Assembly (NCBI GenBank): GCA_009760855.2
Contig: WPIO01000041.1
Span: 2,364,501-2,428,500 of the forward strand
Length of the DNA stretch: 64,000 nt
Reading direction: 5' to 3'
Source: Cristatella mucedo
Taxonomy: Eukaryota > Bryozoa > Phylactolaemata > Cristatellidae
Positions 47,590 to 60,254 of this stretch are shown here, one piece after another (the stretch's first letter is position 1; the number at the start of each line of letters is the position of its first letter). The notes under the pieces were generated by a model. The model saw only the letters and a list, made by a program, of their open reading frames with translations, searched no databases and had not been told where the DNA came from. The translations under genes were made by a program, and so were the position numbers.

Positions 47590-47699
47590 ATCTCGTGAAA
47601 GCTAGTCAAGAGTATCAGCTGCAATGATGATATCGTGAAATCTAGTCAAGGGTATCAGCTGCAATGATGCTTTGTAACGCCCCCCCCCCCCCCCCCCCC
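47590..47699. repeat. 40-bp tandem duplication and C20 run
   Basis: 47590-47629 and 47630-47669 share GTCAAG.GTATCAGCTGCAA; a run of 20 C follows at 47680-47699. Lies within the intron just upstream (minus strand) of the 47.5-kb exon. Confidence 0.9.
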
Positions 47700-48904
47700 G
47701 CAGTGAATGTGAGCTGTGTGGAATAACGTAGCTAGCTGGCATGATTACTTAAGGGCACATCCATGGTTAGGAAGAGTTGCTGACTGAGCAAGACAAGCTG
47801 TAGCTTGTGCATTTCGGGAGCTGGTAAGGATCGTCTGCTGCTAGCTGGCCATCAGAAGCACACGAAAGGGGATAGTTTGAGACGATGTTTTACGCAATCG
47901 TTGCAGCTTAGTGTGCAACCTCTGAAGTGTGCACTTCCTTTGTAACTCGGCAAACCAGTAAAGATTAATCCAGGTATTAACGTAGGCAATGCCCAAAGAG
48001 CTCTTGGAGCATGTTTGGTCGCAAACTCCATCCATGTTATGCAACAGAGAAAAATCAAAAAGCATAACTAGCTAGGTCAAGAGGACTGTCTGAAAAATAT
48101 CAGAACACCAGCACATATCTATAAATAACTTTTTCAGGGAAGGCAAAGCGAGAAAATATAGTATCATTGCCTTAAGCAAAGCTCCTAATTATAAAGTAAA
48201 CGCTGAGGCAAAATATTTCAGGATTAGTACATGCCAATGCATTGAGTCATAATAATTTACTGCTGAGCTTGCATAAGTAAGAGGCAATCAGAGATCAGTG
48301 GTGCAGAGGCATTAACGGTAAGCTGGTTCATTATTAGTACTTGGACAAACATTAACTGAGAATTGTGCCATGGGTACTATCAGCTGGCCTAGCTGAAGCA
48401 TTAATAGCAAGCTTGCCGCGGGCTCTGCACGAAGCGTTAACTCTGCTCTTCAGCATGATTTTGTTGTGGAAAGTCAACCATTGGGCCCAAGCGAAGACAC
48501 TGTCAATCCCTCAGCCCTACCAATCTGGCCAACTACTCATAATCACCCTAAGCCGATGGCTTTGAGATAGCAGGTTACCAAGCAAGTGCATTCCAAGTGA
48601 GAAAAGCATGCCGAGAATGCTAAAGCCAACAAAGCAGATAAATTGACATCTAGAAAAAATAGAAATCGTCTTCACCTTGTTGCTTGTACAAAATGCCTGC
48701 CAAAGGCAGTCAAATGAGCATGCATGGATAGAACTGGTGTTGCTGAAGCCACTTCTGAGGCTGCTGCTGGTGTGCAGACCATATATTGCCAAGGACTAGC
48801 ATGCACAACAGTGCGCAAACGAGCTGCCAACAAGAGCTGACAATAAGAAGAAGCACCAAATGAATATACACACATCCACAAGATAGCTATAGTAAAAAGC
48901 GCAA
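47700..48904. other. Intron sequence, nothing recognised
   Basis: Overlapping short ORFs on both strands without motif or clear splice sites. Confidence 0.35.
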
Positions 48905-48985
48905 TCATGTAATGTATCTCCGTCGGTAACTCCACAAAGCCATACAGACTATGTGGATGTTACGCAGCAGGATCGTGGTTTGTCA
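48905..48985 (-). mobile_element. LINE-B 3' end only, reverse
   Basis: ATGTATCTCCGTCGGTAACT then CCACAAAGCC and TGTTACGCAGCAGG: the last 70 bp or so of LINE-B, severely 5'-truncated. Confidence 0.75.
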
Positions 48986-49359
48986 ACTCAGCACGAGCAG
49001 ATGTGCTGTCAGAATACCGTGCAACTTAATTGGGTTTTAAAATCCTCACAGACTGAAGAATTCCAGCATAAGATGGCTGGCTAATAGTTCATAAATGCCC
49101 TCTAGGATATGGAGTACCACCATAGCCAGCATGAACACCAACATCAATAAGTTGTAGTGACACCTTTCACCATGTTGTGGACCTCCTGAATAGATGATTA
49201 GTTCTCTTAGTTGGCATTCAAACGACCTATTATTACTATTGCATTGCTGTGATGACTTCAGAAGGAGAAGATTGTTACCCCTGGGTGCTCTAATATATTT
49301 ACCAGTTACATTAATATAGTATAACTACCTTCTTAGAATGCAGACTTAGGTAAAGTCTA

Positions 49360-50890
49360 CTTAATTGCTTTGTTCAATCTTTCAGCAACTTTTGATACTA
49401 TCGATCACCAAGTTCATCTTGAGCGCCTCTCATCTCGCCTGGGAATCACTGCCACAGCACTACAATGGTTCAGGTCCCATCTCAGTAGGAGACTCCAGGG
49501 CATTGTTGTGAACGGACAAAGATCATCTGAGGAATCACTAAAGTAGGTTGCACCTCAGGACTCTGTGTTCGGTCTGCTACTTTTCTCGGTCCATGCTCTC
49601 CCTCTTGCCGATGTCATTGCCGGGCACAATATAGGCTTTCACTTCTATAAAGATGACTCTCAGTACCTTGCTTTGATCCCTCCAAGTGCTCCGGCATGTC
49701 GAATTCTCTCAGCTCCCTTGCTGCATGTATTAATGACATTCACACATGGATGGCAGCAAACTTTCTTAAAGTTAAAGGCCATAAAACCAAATTAATAGTT
49801 ATAGGTAAACCAAGTGTGACTCAGAAATTGGAAAAGGTAAAGCTTAAAATCAGCTCTACCTTCTTCTATGCTCTAGCCCGTCTTCTGCTGCATCTGCACG
49901 AAATCTGGCTGTCCTGTTCCAAAGTGACCTTTATTAAACGACCACATCAGCTCCATATCTATCCATATATATCAGTATATACATGTATTTCATTTGTATA
50001 GCGCCCCAAGAGAACTCAATTCAGGTGCTTCACACATGCCAGGGGGCTCAAGCCCACGACCTCAGCCAGACCTTGGTCGGGGCGAGCACCTTAACAGCTG
50101 GACCAAACCAGCTTGGCTGACTAGTCAAGTCAGCCTATTCTCAGCTACATAGCATTGCTAAAATTCGCATCTGCTTAGACAAAGATATTACATCCAAATT
50201 AGTCCATATATGTGCGACATTATGTCTCTACTTCTGTAACATACTGCTTGCTGGTCTACCGGCCTATGCAATCAGGCGCCTGCAGCTGATGCAGAAATTC
50301 TGCAGCTGGACTTGTCTGTCGTGAGTGTCGCAAATGCCACAACACACTACTTTTCGCCGACCTGCACTGGCTCTCAGTCAACCATTGCATCGACTCGGAA
50401 GATTCTGTGACTCACTTTTAGGTCCCTCCATTCTCTAGCCCCATCCTACCTATCAGACCTACTAGCAAATAGCTTTTCTGAATCAAACCGTTTAGCTGCA
50501 CCTCCTAGGAATCTCAAATCCTTTGGATACTGTGACTTCAGTTCGTATGCTTCCAAAGCCTGAAACTCACCTCTGACTGGCACCACGACATCCCCTGATT
50601 TGATCACATTTATAAAGAAGCTAAAATGCATCTATTTATCACAGCATTTAGTGGATCCATGTGATTCGTCCTTTAGGTGCTTATGCCTGCTGACACTGTG
50701 CATGCTACCACTAACCATATTTGCATGTTGATCTTGTGCACCTGTCACCTCTAACCATGTTATGCTTGCTGACATTGAGCGTGCTACGGTTAAACATTTG
50801 CTCACGCTTACTTTACAGCAAATGCATAGTGCCTAGAAAACGACTTTATTTCTCAAAGGATGCTATACAAGATTATTGTTATCCTCATTA
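49360..50890 (+). mobile_element. LINE-A with RT motifs A to C, interrupted by a SINE
   Basis: Plus frames give FNLSATFDTIDHQ (motif A), a decayed PQDSVFGLLLFSVHALPLAD, then FHFYKDDSQ, where YADD has become YKDD. The C-terminal block and 3' UTR follow after the SINE at 49978-50117, ending in TTATTGTTATCC near 50885. Inactive. Confidence 0.85.
49978..50117 (-). mobile_element. SINE-1 copy nested in LINE-A
   Basis: Reverse SINE: GTATAGCGCCCCAAGAGAAC, then GGGCTCAAGCCCACGACC and TTGGTCGGGGCGAGCACC. LINE-A coding sequence (ACGACCACATCAGCTCC | GTCAAGTCAGCCTATTCTC) continues on both sides. Confidence 0.8.
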
Positions 50891-50994
50891 TTAATATTCG
50901 AATTGCCTACAATATGCTGCCCCTGGTGCAGATAAGAAAATCCAGGAGACAGCTTGGGAAACCACATGCTGCTGCTATGGAATACCTCACTCAC

Positions 50995-51264
50995 CGTATT
51001 TCTGCAGGGGCCTGTCAGGAAAGTAGTCCAGCGTGGCAGCACTCTGCTTCGACGATGAGGCGATTGTGCTCAGCGACGGCTCCGGAGTGGCTGGCGGTGC
51101 AATGATGAATGAGTGAGGCACTGCCGCCACGAGCGGCTTCCGCACGCCATGCTTTGCCACCCTGTGCAACAGCTTGTCGGTGGTTGTCGCCGGCTGCTTG
51201 CCTGCCTGCTTTCTTTGCGCGATCTTTTGCGAATCCAGCATGCCAGTAGGCAATCGTCGAGCAT
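50995..51264 (-). CDS. Exon: basic/Pro-Ser-rich linker
   Basis: This is a 270-nt exon (2 nt + 89 codons + 1 nt) with acceptor CTGTCACCTGCAG and donor AATACG|GTGAGT. The product is basic at first (SQKIAQRKQAGKQPATTTDK), then Pro/Ser-rich (IIAPPATPEPSLSTIASSS), and ends LDYFPDRPLQKY. Joining to the 47.5-kb exon recreates a Gly codon. I see no domain. Two other ORFs overlap here but do not fit the splice phases. Confidence 0.55.
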
Positions 51265-51819
51265 CTGCAGGTGACAGCAGTGACAAAAAATAGCGCAAGA
51301 GCAGTGTTCCATCGGCGTGGGAGTAGCTTAACTCACAGTAAACAGTTCGCAATTAAGTGCTGGTTGCCTAGGGAAGCAAGGAGCAATCATTCCACGGCAG
51401 CAAAGATGCACAAAGACGCATTCCACTGCAGCACAGACAAGGACGAGTGCCATGCTTGATTAACAGAAAGCAGTATCACAACACGAGCAGCTTGCGACCA
51501 TTTACAGAAATGAGCCAGCAAACAATGGCTGTGGCCACGCAATGAGCGCTGTCAGTCCTACCATATGTTCCGCACAAAAATGGGAACAAAATCGGACAGC
51601 AGTTTTTCCTCTGCCGGTGGGCTGCATGAGAAATACCTGGCACCCCTGCTGGTAACCTCTTTTGAAATAGGCAGCCCCCCCTTTTTGATTCTTTTGAAGG
51701 GCCAAGCAAGTTCGAATCGATCATCGTCCTGCTGTTGAGGGATCTTTATTTGCTTTCGACTTTACGCAAACTCGAATCTAAACTCTTCTTCCAGTCCACA
51801 AATGCCTCCTGGTTTGAAG

Positions 51820-52530
51820 GCCTCCTTCTACCCTGCAGGCTCGGTGTAAGACTACTAACACTGGTCCCTCCAATTTTCGTGACGGTCCAGCACCGCTTCC
51901 CTATCGAGCGCCGATCGTTCAACTTCAAGGTCGTGTCACTCAGCTTTAGGTCACTTTGTCTCTTGCACCGGCTTACCAAATTAAAATTGTTAACTAGTTG
52001 GGTTTCCATTCGCCTGACCTTTTAAAATAAGGTGCTTGCACTTTATGATCACGGCCAAAGGTTCGAGTCGTGCAGCACAGCATTGCCTTCATTGCCTGCT
52101 GAAAGTGGTCTGATAGCCACAAAGACTGCCTGCCGCTAAGCAAATGTGGCTGCAGGATCAGCTAGCCTTTACTTAACTTTTTTTTCTTCATCAGACTAGG
52201 ATTGCTTAGCTGTGCCTCTCGACAGACTCAAATCGGTCCGAGTCGGTGTCTTCTGCTAGTGTGTGCTTACAGCCACGAGCCCCTCTACCGACTGACATTC
52301 CAACACAACTTGACTTGAATAATATTTAACGCTAAGCTCAAAATCCGACCTCTTCCTCCTTTTTGTCCATACGAATGGTCCTACATATGCTTGTGTGTGC
52401 AGTAATTGTGGTGACTACTGTGGCCACTAATTAATTAGTATACTTCCTTTCTAGTAAATGCAAAGAGTCTGAAAAAGGATTTAGTTCCCTTGTTCCCTTG
52501 CGGTAGAAATTCTTTATTATTATACAAGCT
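51820..52530 (+). mobile_element. Old LINE-A-like 3' portion interrupted by SINE-2
   Basis: CGATCGTTCAACTTCAAGGT then TTTAGGTCACTTTGTCTC matches the FKVxSLxFRSLxxL block. After the SINE it resumes with AGCTGTGCCTCTCGACAGAC and ends with GATTTAGTTCCCTTG and TTATTATTATAC. Confidence 0.6.
52028..52195 (+). mobile_element. SINE-2-like copy nested in an old LINE-A
   Basis: AAGGTTCGAGTCGTGCAGC is B-box-like, and the body CATTGCCTTCATTGCCTGCT with GTGGTCTGATAGCCAC resembles other SINE-2 copies. LINE-A sequence lies on both sides (to 52027 and from about 52190). Confidence 0.5.
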
Positions 52531-53106
52531 ATCCAGTGGTTATTGTACACTTGCTAGCTTCAAGAATTCAGACAGCAGAGTAATTACAAGCTATTGTAAA
52601 GCAGATCTTTCGCCGAGCTCGGTCTTCCGGTCAGTACTCTACATCCCAGCATACGGAGACTGACGCATCGCCCAATGCCCACGTTTCAGCTCTGAGCAGA
52701 ACACGTGTAGAGAGGTCTCGGCCATGTGACACCTGGGACCGGGCTCCCTCTCCCTAACTTAGCAGATGCGTGAAGCTCAGGCACATAACTTTGCATCCCC
52801 TTAATTCGATTAAGTATTGCTCACTTTCACGTCTCAATAACAGAAGACAGTGACTCCAACAATCAACAAAGTTCATGATGGTTTTGCCAAAAACTCCGAT
52901 AGATGACGATCACGGGGAGGCAAGTGAAGATGCTGCTAAAAAAGATGGAGGTGTTGTTGACGATGATGCACTGAGAAAAGCATCCGTAACGCAGCTAAAC
53001 ATGTCAGCATTATCTAGGCTGGCACGCTTCTCGCTTGCTATCTATCATTAGCTCCGTGAACTCTCGTATAATGATGGTACCCATAGCTTTGGCACTGCTA
53101 GGTTAC

Positions 53107-53323
53107 CTATTGGCTCTTGCACCTGTTGCTGTTGCAGCTGCAGCAGCAAGTGAATGTGGCGGTGCTGCAGCACTGCAGCTGCCACGTCGCCACTGATTCG
53201 TTCCCTCAGCTGCTGTGCACGAGCAGGCGACAAGGTCAGACGATCGGCTTGACTGTCGTACAGCCCAAGGTCAGCGGCTGTGGCCAGTATGGTCTCAGCC
53301 ACGATCTCAGAGACCTGCTCATC
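53107..53323 (-). CDS. Exon: helical segment with a Gln/Leu-rich end
   Basis: This is a 217-nt exon (72 codons + 1 nt) entering in phase 0 after GCTTTTTAG and leaving at CCAATAG|GTAACC. The N-terminal half is probably helical: EIVAETILATAADLGLY, then LSPARAQQLRERISGDVAAA. The C-terminal end is His/Leu/Gln-rich (LLLQLQQQQVQ). The preceding intron, to 53.52 kb, is only about 200 bp. A competing donor (CAACAG|GTGCAA) would break the frame to the next exon. Confidence 0.55.
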
Positions 53324-53524
53324 CTAAAAAGCAGTGAAGAAATGCATGAAAGCTGTCAGCTGCATCCACGTTTAGGCAGCACACTCGCACTACCTTGCTC
53401 GATCACATTACTCTGCTGCCAGGCTAACGAATTCCTCTCTAGTTCTCTCTATTCAAAAACCTTTGACGTCACGTTGGTAAAGAGAGAGTGCCAGGCGGAT
53501 CTTTCTTGCTGTGCTCATACTTAC

Positions 53525-54234
53525 CGATGCGTGTGGGCCACCTTTGGTCATCACGGCCGTCATCACGTCAGAGCTGAATCGACCGATGGTTGGGTCGCAG
53601 CTAGCCACGGCACTCACCCGGCGACTGTCACGGCGCCTAGGCATGCCACCACTGCCTTCGGTCGGCGATGCCTCAACGGCTGCTGCCGTAGGCTCAGTCT
53701 GGCCATGCACGGCAATGGTGCTGTCTTGCTGCAACGGCAGCAGGTCAGTGGTGGTGACGAGTTGCAGGTCAGATCCATCGCCTTGCCTGATTTCACCAGG
53801 CTCAGCAGACACCAGTTCGAGCGAGCTGCTGCTGCCTTCACCCGCCTCATCGGCCGGGATCTGAGCCACGTTAGACGGCTGAACAGCAGCTGCATTAGCA
53901 TAGGTAGCAGCCGAGCCAGTGTCTGCCACTGCAACGGCCTGCATCTCCTTCGACGGTGGCACCTCTGAGAGACTGCTCCAGTTGGCCTGCAGCTCAGAGG
54001 CAGCCAAAGAAGGAACATCTCCACTATCAGCGATACGTTGCAGCTCCGTTGGTTTAGCTGGAGGAACCAAGCTCTTTTGATCGGCCAAGCTCTTCTGATC
54101 GGCTGCTGCAGACGGCTGAATTGGGGTCATGCTTTGCTGCTCGGCTATGGCCTCTGGGGGAGCACTAGTAGCATCATTGTCTGTAGATGTCGAAACGGCA
54201 GGTGCTCGTGGTTCGGTGTCAACCGTCGGCAAAC
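53525..54234 (-). CDS. Exon: long Ser/Ala/Gln-rich disordered segment
   Basis: This is a 710-nt exon (2 nt + 236 codons, ending in phase 0) with acceptor CTGTGTCCAG and a strong donor, GCATCG|GTAAGT. The protein is low-complexity and rich in Ser, Ala, Pro, Gln, Glu and Thr, including a short repeat ADQKSLADQKSL. Near the end is a basic Ser cluster, MPRRRDSRRVSAV, then DPTIGRFSSDVM. The RRxS-like sites could be phosphorylated, which is inference. No folded domain is visible. It is the largest coding exon in the window and both junctions are phase-compatible. Confidence 0.6.
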
Positions 54235-54916
54235 CTGGACACAGGAAAGGCAGCCGTGAACCGGGCGGGCTCTTGGCAGAGTTTGCCACGTGCAGATCTT
54301 GCGCAGAGCAGAACGTGCGCCACCTTCACTCCTCATGCAGCATCTGCGATCAGCATCACTGAGCATCACTGATCGCAGCTCTGTCACCGAGAATTTTGCA
54401 AAGCAGAAAAGGGCAGCTCGTGCATTACTGTGGTAAGATCTGAGCACAGGAGAAGCGTGATGATGCAGCGGTGGCTCAGGCAAGTACCAAGTCGGAATTC
54501 CTAATTCCCTGAACCGATGGATCATACTGATGACAAACACGAAAGCACATCAGCAGTACATAATCAACTCCTCAAAGTGAAGGGGTCAAGTGAGAGGTAA
54601 AGCCTCGGCAGCTAGTAGCTCAGTCTCTGCTTTGCTTACAGAAAAGGAAAGCCATCAACCCAGTGATGCATGAAGTCCTAGCTGGAGCACACTGCCCAAA
54701 TCAGGACCTCAGCTCAGCCAGGTTCCTCCACCATAATTGACATTGCTGGTCAGCACATCACTCGTGCCATTGGCTGATTGGTGGTTGATACTAAAAGACT
54801 GGGATCTTGCGAACGAGTTTAAGAAAAGTAATATGCTTAGACCATACTGCTACAATAACTATAGGAGGAATACAACTCTTGGACTGGTAATGATGACGAC
54901 GAAAAATGAAGCATAT

Positions 54917-55675
54917 TTACAGCACCCTAAAGATCACTGCAACTTCCTTCATTTAAGACTCCTGGTCTGTGCCCTCAGTCATCCGAAACTGATGCAAAAC
55001 TCGACGGCTCGTCGGACATGTCATCAACGACGTAGCTGCCACATCACGCTAGTGCTGCACGAACTTTGCTAACTCCCTATTAAGTACCGAATTGATTCCA
55101 CGATCCTCAGTTTGGCTTAAAGGCGAATGTCTTAGCTAGTACCAGTCTGTCTATCTGCCCCAACTGTTCCTACTATGTATGCTCTTGCATTAACCAGCTC
55201 CTCTCAGCAGCTAGCCATCTTGCCGTCATTACACTCAATTGAAATCGTGCGGAGATCGAACCGTCTGCTCACGCACACCAACAATCTGGAACTTACTTCC
55301 GGTGGGGTCACTGCCAGCAATAACTTTGCATCTTTCAAGAACAAGCTACAGACACATCTGCTCGGGGTCAGCATTCCCTTCGCCCCAGTGAATGCATCTT
55401 TTTTTCTTTGTTATGAGTGTACTTTGTAAACGGACTGCTTCTACTTTATTCAGTGCAGTTACCAAACCATATGTCTTAGTGACTAGTGGGTATGACTGCC
55501 TTCTTGCCTACTTTGGCATGCATGCTTAAGCATGATACTGATTTGTTTTCCATGCCTGACATCTTTATGTCACTAACCCTTGGGAACTACTTCTCTTGCC
55601 ACGAGTTGTAAAATGCCTGGACCGAGATTAAGTTTTCTAGGGATGCTACACAAACGAACTATTATCATTATTACA
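54917..55675. mobile_element. Old LINE-A 3' portion with short reverse tail in front
   Basis: TTTACAGCACCCTAAAGATC looks like a reverse tail. From about 54950 a plus copy runs (GCTGCCACATCACGCTAGTG, then TCTTTCAAGAACAAGCTACA) to the tail GAGATTAAGTTTTCTAGGGA and an ATTATCATTATT end. Confidence 0.55.
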
Positions 55676-56874
55676 CTACTTTGTTCAGTGCTATGGAGCC
55701 TATCTGCAACTGCATGTCCATCCTTGTTCTGAAGCCGGGTACTTGATCTGGATCTTGGCTACCGATACTACTTATCTATCCACATTACCACTGAGCCGGT
55801 ACCTTCTGATTTGCATGCACAGCCGAGAAAATAGACTGGGGTGCATTAAAGGGCTTTCAGCATTGAGTCTGTATAGCACAAACACAAAACATCAAAACTG
55901 CCTGATTTATTCGGGACCTAGATTTTGATAACCGAGTAGGTGGAGTAGCCAAGCGAGAGGAGGCAGCCAAGAGTTATGTGGTGGACCCAGTGGATGTAGA
56001 AGCAATGAGAAAAGATGCCACGTGACGACATAAATTAGATGATCCCCCCCCACAAACCAAAACATTAACCAGCATACTGAGATCGAGTGATCGAGGTGGC
56101 CCTTTGGCCAAAGAAATTCCATTAAATCGGACGAGTTGAAAAGGCATGGAGCAGTAGCAACAGACTGGGTGTGAGATCGTCCTTCACCAGTCAGCCTATC
56201 GGTAGCTGGCACACTGGTGGCAGAAGCAGCATGAAGGCAGGGAGATGGGAGTGACAAATGTGAAAGACAGCGTCAGCTGAAGTAGGCGAGGCTTGGCAGC
56301 TCTGTCTGTCCACAGACGAAGCCTCCTTCTAAAGCCGAGCCCCTCCTAATCTGGACAGCTCACCGGTTGCTGAAGCATTCTCATTACCGGACCCTCCCGA
56401 AGTCACTCCTCATCCGTTAGTTCCGACAGACGTCAGCAAGCTCTCATACCAACTGCATTTAAGAGATGAATGGCTTGGCTCAAAGCCACGAGCTCATGTT
56501 TCACTAGTAGCTCCACAGAATCTTCTATTCAGTGCCATAGCCTGGCTGGTCAGCCGCCCGAGAAGCCAGGCATATCGAACGACGTAATTTCTTAGCAGAC
56601 GTCGAAGTAATTACATCGTCATTAACGAAATTAAACATCGACAGAACAATCGGCAAGGCCTTCAACCACAGCCTTGAGTTAAGAAGAGCAGAATGATTTA
56701 AAGATAGCCACGAAGCAAGAACCACCCGAAGTTAGCCTAGTTACGTTTTTCCTCTGAACTCTGAACTCCTAGTGATTCACCAGACAGCACGGCTAGCTGA
56801 CAGCATCTGAAGCTGCCACCTGTAGCTGACCTCCAAAGTGACAAGCCATGGCCTGCTGCCTCTGCTTGCCATTA
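55676..56874. other. Intron sequence, nothing recognised
   Basis: Between the 59.9-kb and 54.2-kb exons. No family match seen. Confidence 0.35.
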
Positions 56875-57570
56875 ATAATAATAATAATAATGCACTTGAT
56901 AAAGCGCCCTCAGAGAACTCAATCTCTTTCTAGGCGCTTTGCATTTGCTACAAAGGGAAATGCAACTGAATGGTGAGCAATATCGTGCTTGATAAACAAA
57001 CAAAATGAATAACACGGTTAGGGGCGACATGCAGTGTCAGCATGCAACTGGTGGTTAGTGGCAGCATGCACAGTGTTAGCACGCATAAGCAAGTGAAGGA
57101 CGAATCACAGGGACCCACTAAATGCTGTCCTAAATACGTGTGTTTTTAAGTTCCTTTTAAATGTGGTCAGGTCAGGGGATGTTCTGACGCAGGTCGGTAG
57201 GGAGTTCCAGGCTTTGGGAGCATACGAACTAAATGCATGGTCTCCAAAGGATTTGAGGTTTGAACGAGGTATTTGTAGACTTTTGGATTCCGAAAAGTGG
57301 GTGGTACGATGCTTGGCCTGATGGGGTAGTATATCTGAGAGATAGGCTGGAGCCATAGAATGAAGGGACCTAAAAGTGAGCGACAAAACCTTGAAGTCAA
57401 TCCATTGCTTGACTGGTAGCCAGTGCAGGTCGGAGAGAAGTGGAGTAATGTGGCAACTGCGACGCTCACGATAGACAAGCCTAGCTGCAGAGTTTTGCAC
57501 CAGCTGCAATCGCCAGATCCCACATGCTGGTAGGCCAGTAAGCATTGAGTTGCAGAAGTCGAGACGAATG
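56875..57570 (-). mobile_element. LINE-A 3' portion, reverse
   Basis: (AAT)n, TGATAAAGCGCCCTCAGAGA, UTR, and an open minus frame encoding [20 protein letters not shown]. 5'-truncated at about 57570, close to a long (CA)n/(CT)n tract. Among the younger-looking copies. Confidence 0.9.
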
Positions 57571-57616
57571 GTTGCTAAGAGAGTACTACTCAAGTAAATT
57601 ATATTAGTTATGGCAA

Positions 57617-57853
<237 letters not shown>

Positions 57854-58384
57854 TCCCTCTCTCCTTTCTGCCGCCCTAGTACACTAAAAACCTTCGGTCC
57901 GGAAGTCACACGGCTATCCACCCAAAGTGTGTGTGAGCTACCGGGCACAACTATAACTACAAGTACCACGGTAAGGCATTCCTTCTACTTTGTAGTCTGA
58001 TACAGGTTGCCAAATTTGTTTTCATGACTGCAAATGCTAGGACTCAAAGTTAAATACCACAAAACAGTAAATGCTAGCAATCATTGGTGACCAGAGTTGG
58101 GGGTTGACTCCTTGGGTCCTTGCCTGCAGTTGCACCAATGCAGGGTGAGCAGCTCGGGTCGCGATTGGCAAGGCAAATGAGCAGCTCGGCTGGCTTCTCA
58201 AGTTCTGCTGTATTTTTACTCACGAGATCGTTAAACCACCACAGTGAAAGTGATCGGATGCAATACACCCGGGAGCGTGCAGAGCTAGGAACAGTTACAG
58301 CTTTTAAGAAGACAATCGGCAAAGCCGAGTTGAAGCTCCATGAAATTCAGTACTCTTGATCTAGATTGGTGAACTCATGCAGCA

Positions 58385-58725
58385 GGCTACTCTCGATGGA
58401 CTCTTGGAAAGTATTCGGAAGACCAGAGAGTATTTCGGATGGGTATTCCTGGGCAAGAGGATGAGGGGACTAACAGTACCTTAAAATCGATATACTGCGC
58501 GATGGGGAGCAAGCTCATGTTGCTGAGAAGTGGTGTAAGCAGCAGTTACCCCGTTCACAACTGAACAACCCTAGCTTGAGAAATAATCATTAATTGTAAG
58601 CTCCGCATTGCACAAGCAGGAAGACCAGTGAGTAGTAAGTTACAAAATGAGGTCTGAGACATCAGCAAGGCATTATGCTATCCAAATTCGATTTTTCATG
58701 TACCTTAAAGTGTCACACCAACAAT
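58385..58725 (-). mobile_element. Old LINE-A fragment, reverse
   Basis: ACCTTAAAATCGATATACTG, GCTGAGAAGTGGTGTAAGCA and AGACCAGTGAGTAGTAAGTT follow the order of the reverse C-terminal block in the 40.7-kb copy. Confidence 0.6.
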
Positions 58726-58981
58726 TTTGAAAGAGGTCATGGTTAAGGAGCACTGTGAGGGTAATTATTATTGTATGCACAGCCGTCAAACCCAGCTTGC
58801 AATGCGATTATCAATAGCGCCACTTATATGAGTTGAAACTGGCCAGTTTGCATGCTGTTAGCCTCCTACACAAGAGGCTGTCGGATAAGCTATCATGCTG
58901 ACTTCCTTTATTCCAGCCAGGCGCTTTGATTTACCATCACGTTTAAGAGGTAAATGCAGCTGAACTGCATATCAGATATAG

Positions 58982-59110
58982 ATGCCTTGGTTTGCCCCAG
59001 GGGTAAGGTACTCGCCTATGACGACCAAGATCATGGTTTCGAACCCTATAGCATACTTGAAGCGACTGGATGAAGATTCAGTTCGCATGGGTTGCTAAAT
59101 ATGTGCAGTA
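58982..59110 (+). mobile_element. Old SINE-1-like copy
   Basis: TTGGTTTGCCCCAGGGGTAA resembles the A-box half, GGTTTCGAACCCTATAGC the B-box, and GAAGATTCAGTTCGCATGGG a diverged tail. It is more diverged than other copies. Confidence 0.5.
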
Positions 59111-59315
59111 TCGATAGACAACCGCAACAGCTAAAGCAGATTCGGAGCTAGGATTTTCATCTGGGGGAAAGATCCATAAGATTTTTATGAAGAATGCAAG
59201 ATCCGCAAGTTATGAAAAATTATAGCAGCACACTATTGCAGTGCTTTTTCGACAAATACTCGGTGACGGCTCATCGAGAGGAAAGTAGGATATCAGCTCA
59301 TCGCTGGTGCCGGTC

Positions 59316-59332
59316 GGGGGGGGGGGGGGGGG
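59316..59332. repeat. G17 homopolymer
   Basis: Seventeen G then TGGTGGGGG. Confidence 0.95.
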
Positions 59333-59442
59333 TGGTGGGGGAGCCTAGGCAGAGTGCACGGCCCAGGTCACGGCCCCTTTATGGAAGCATGTGTCCCCTC
59401 TGTCCCACCCCCTTGGCCCTGGGTCAAAGGAACATATGGCTA

Positions 59443-59572
<130 letters not shown>

Positions 59573-59888
59573 CATCAATCGCAGCGCAAAGCCATAACAC
59601 GATTCAGCTAGAAATCTCCGAAACCAGAAGCTAACATCTCTTCAATTGATTCAAGTTTCAATGAACCAACTATGCAACAATGCTACACGCTTGCTATCAA
59701 GACCACGGATTTCCGGTGCCGACTCTATCTAGCCATACTTCGTCTGCCAGTCATCAAACGTCAATTGGACAGGCGCTCGGGCAGCTAGGTGGCTCCTAGC
59801 ACTGGATCGGCAGCATGCGGGCACATCAGACATGCTGCCCTCATGCTGAGCAGCAGCAGCAGCAAAGCACGGCTGACGCACTGCTTAC

Positions 59889-60254
59889 CGGCAGCTGCGC
59901 CGCCGTAGGTGAACTCCACGCCGGACCGCTGCAGGAGCGCGCACAGTGCCCTCTCGACCTCGGAGCTGAATCGTGCCGGGTCTGCGTAGCGGTACAGAGT
60001 CGTGCGAGCAGCGTGCGACCGCTCGGCAGCCGACAAGGCCTTCTTTCGCTGGCGGCGCTGAGTGTAGAGCTGCCTCCACGACTTGCTGTGACTGAATACG
60101 GCGTCGATGGCTCGCGACAGCTCGCGCTGCAGCCATCTGCCTCGAGCGAGCTGCTCCTCGCGTCGTGGCGAGCTGCCGATGGATTGAAGTGACGTCACGT
60201 CGGGCACATCGGCTCCGCGACGGCCCACTGCTTTGTAAATCGTAGTCAGCTGAT
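59889..60254 (-). CDS. Exon: Arg/Ala-rich segment of unknown function
   Basis: This is a 366-nt exon (2 nt + 121 codons + 1 nt). The acceptor is GTCCTACAG and the donor is GCCG|GTAAGC. The product begins DQLTTIYKAVGRRGADVPDV, continues with a basic Arg/Gln stretch around residues 60-80, and ends with SEVERALCALLQRSGVEFTY followed by GGAA. The 3' phase (1 nt) matches the 54.2-kb exon. A second frame is also open but gives a phase that does not fit the next exon. I do not recognise a domain. Confidence 0.5.

Noticed and set aside
58241-58303. Minus segment SARSRVYCIRSLSLWWFNDL with donor GATCTC|GTGAGT
   Set aside because: Good donor, but its phase does not fit between the 59.9-kb and 54.2-kb exons, which already connect in frame.
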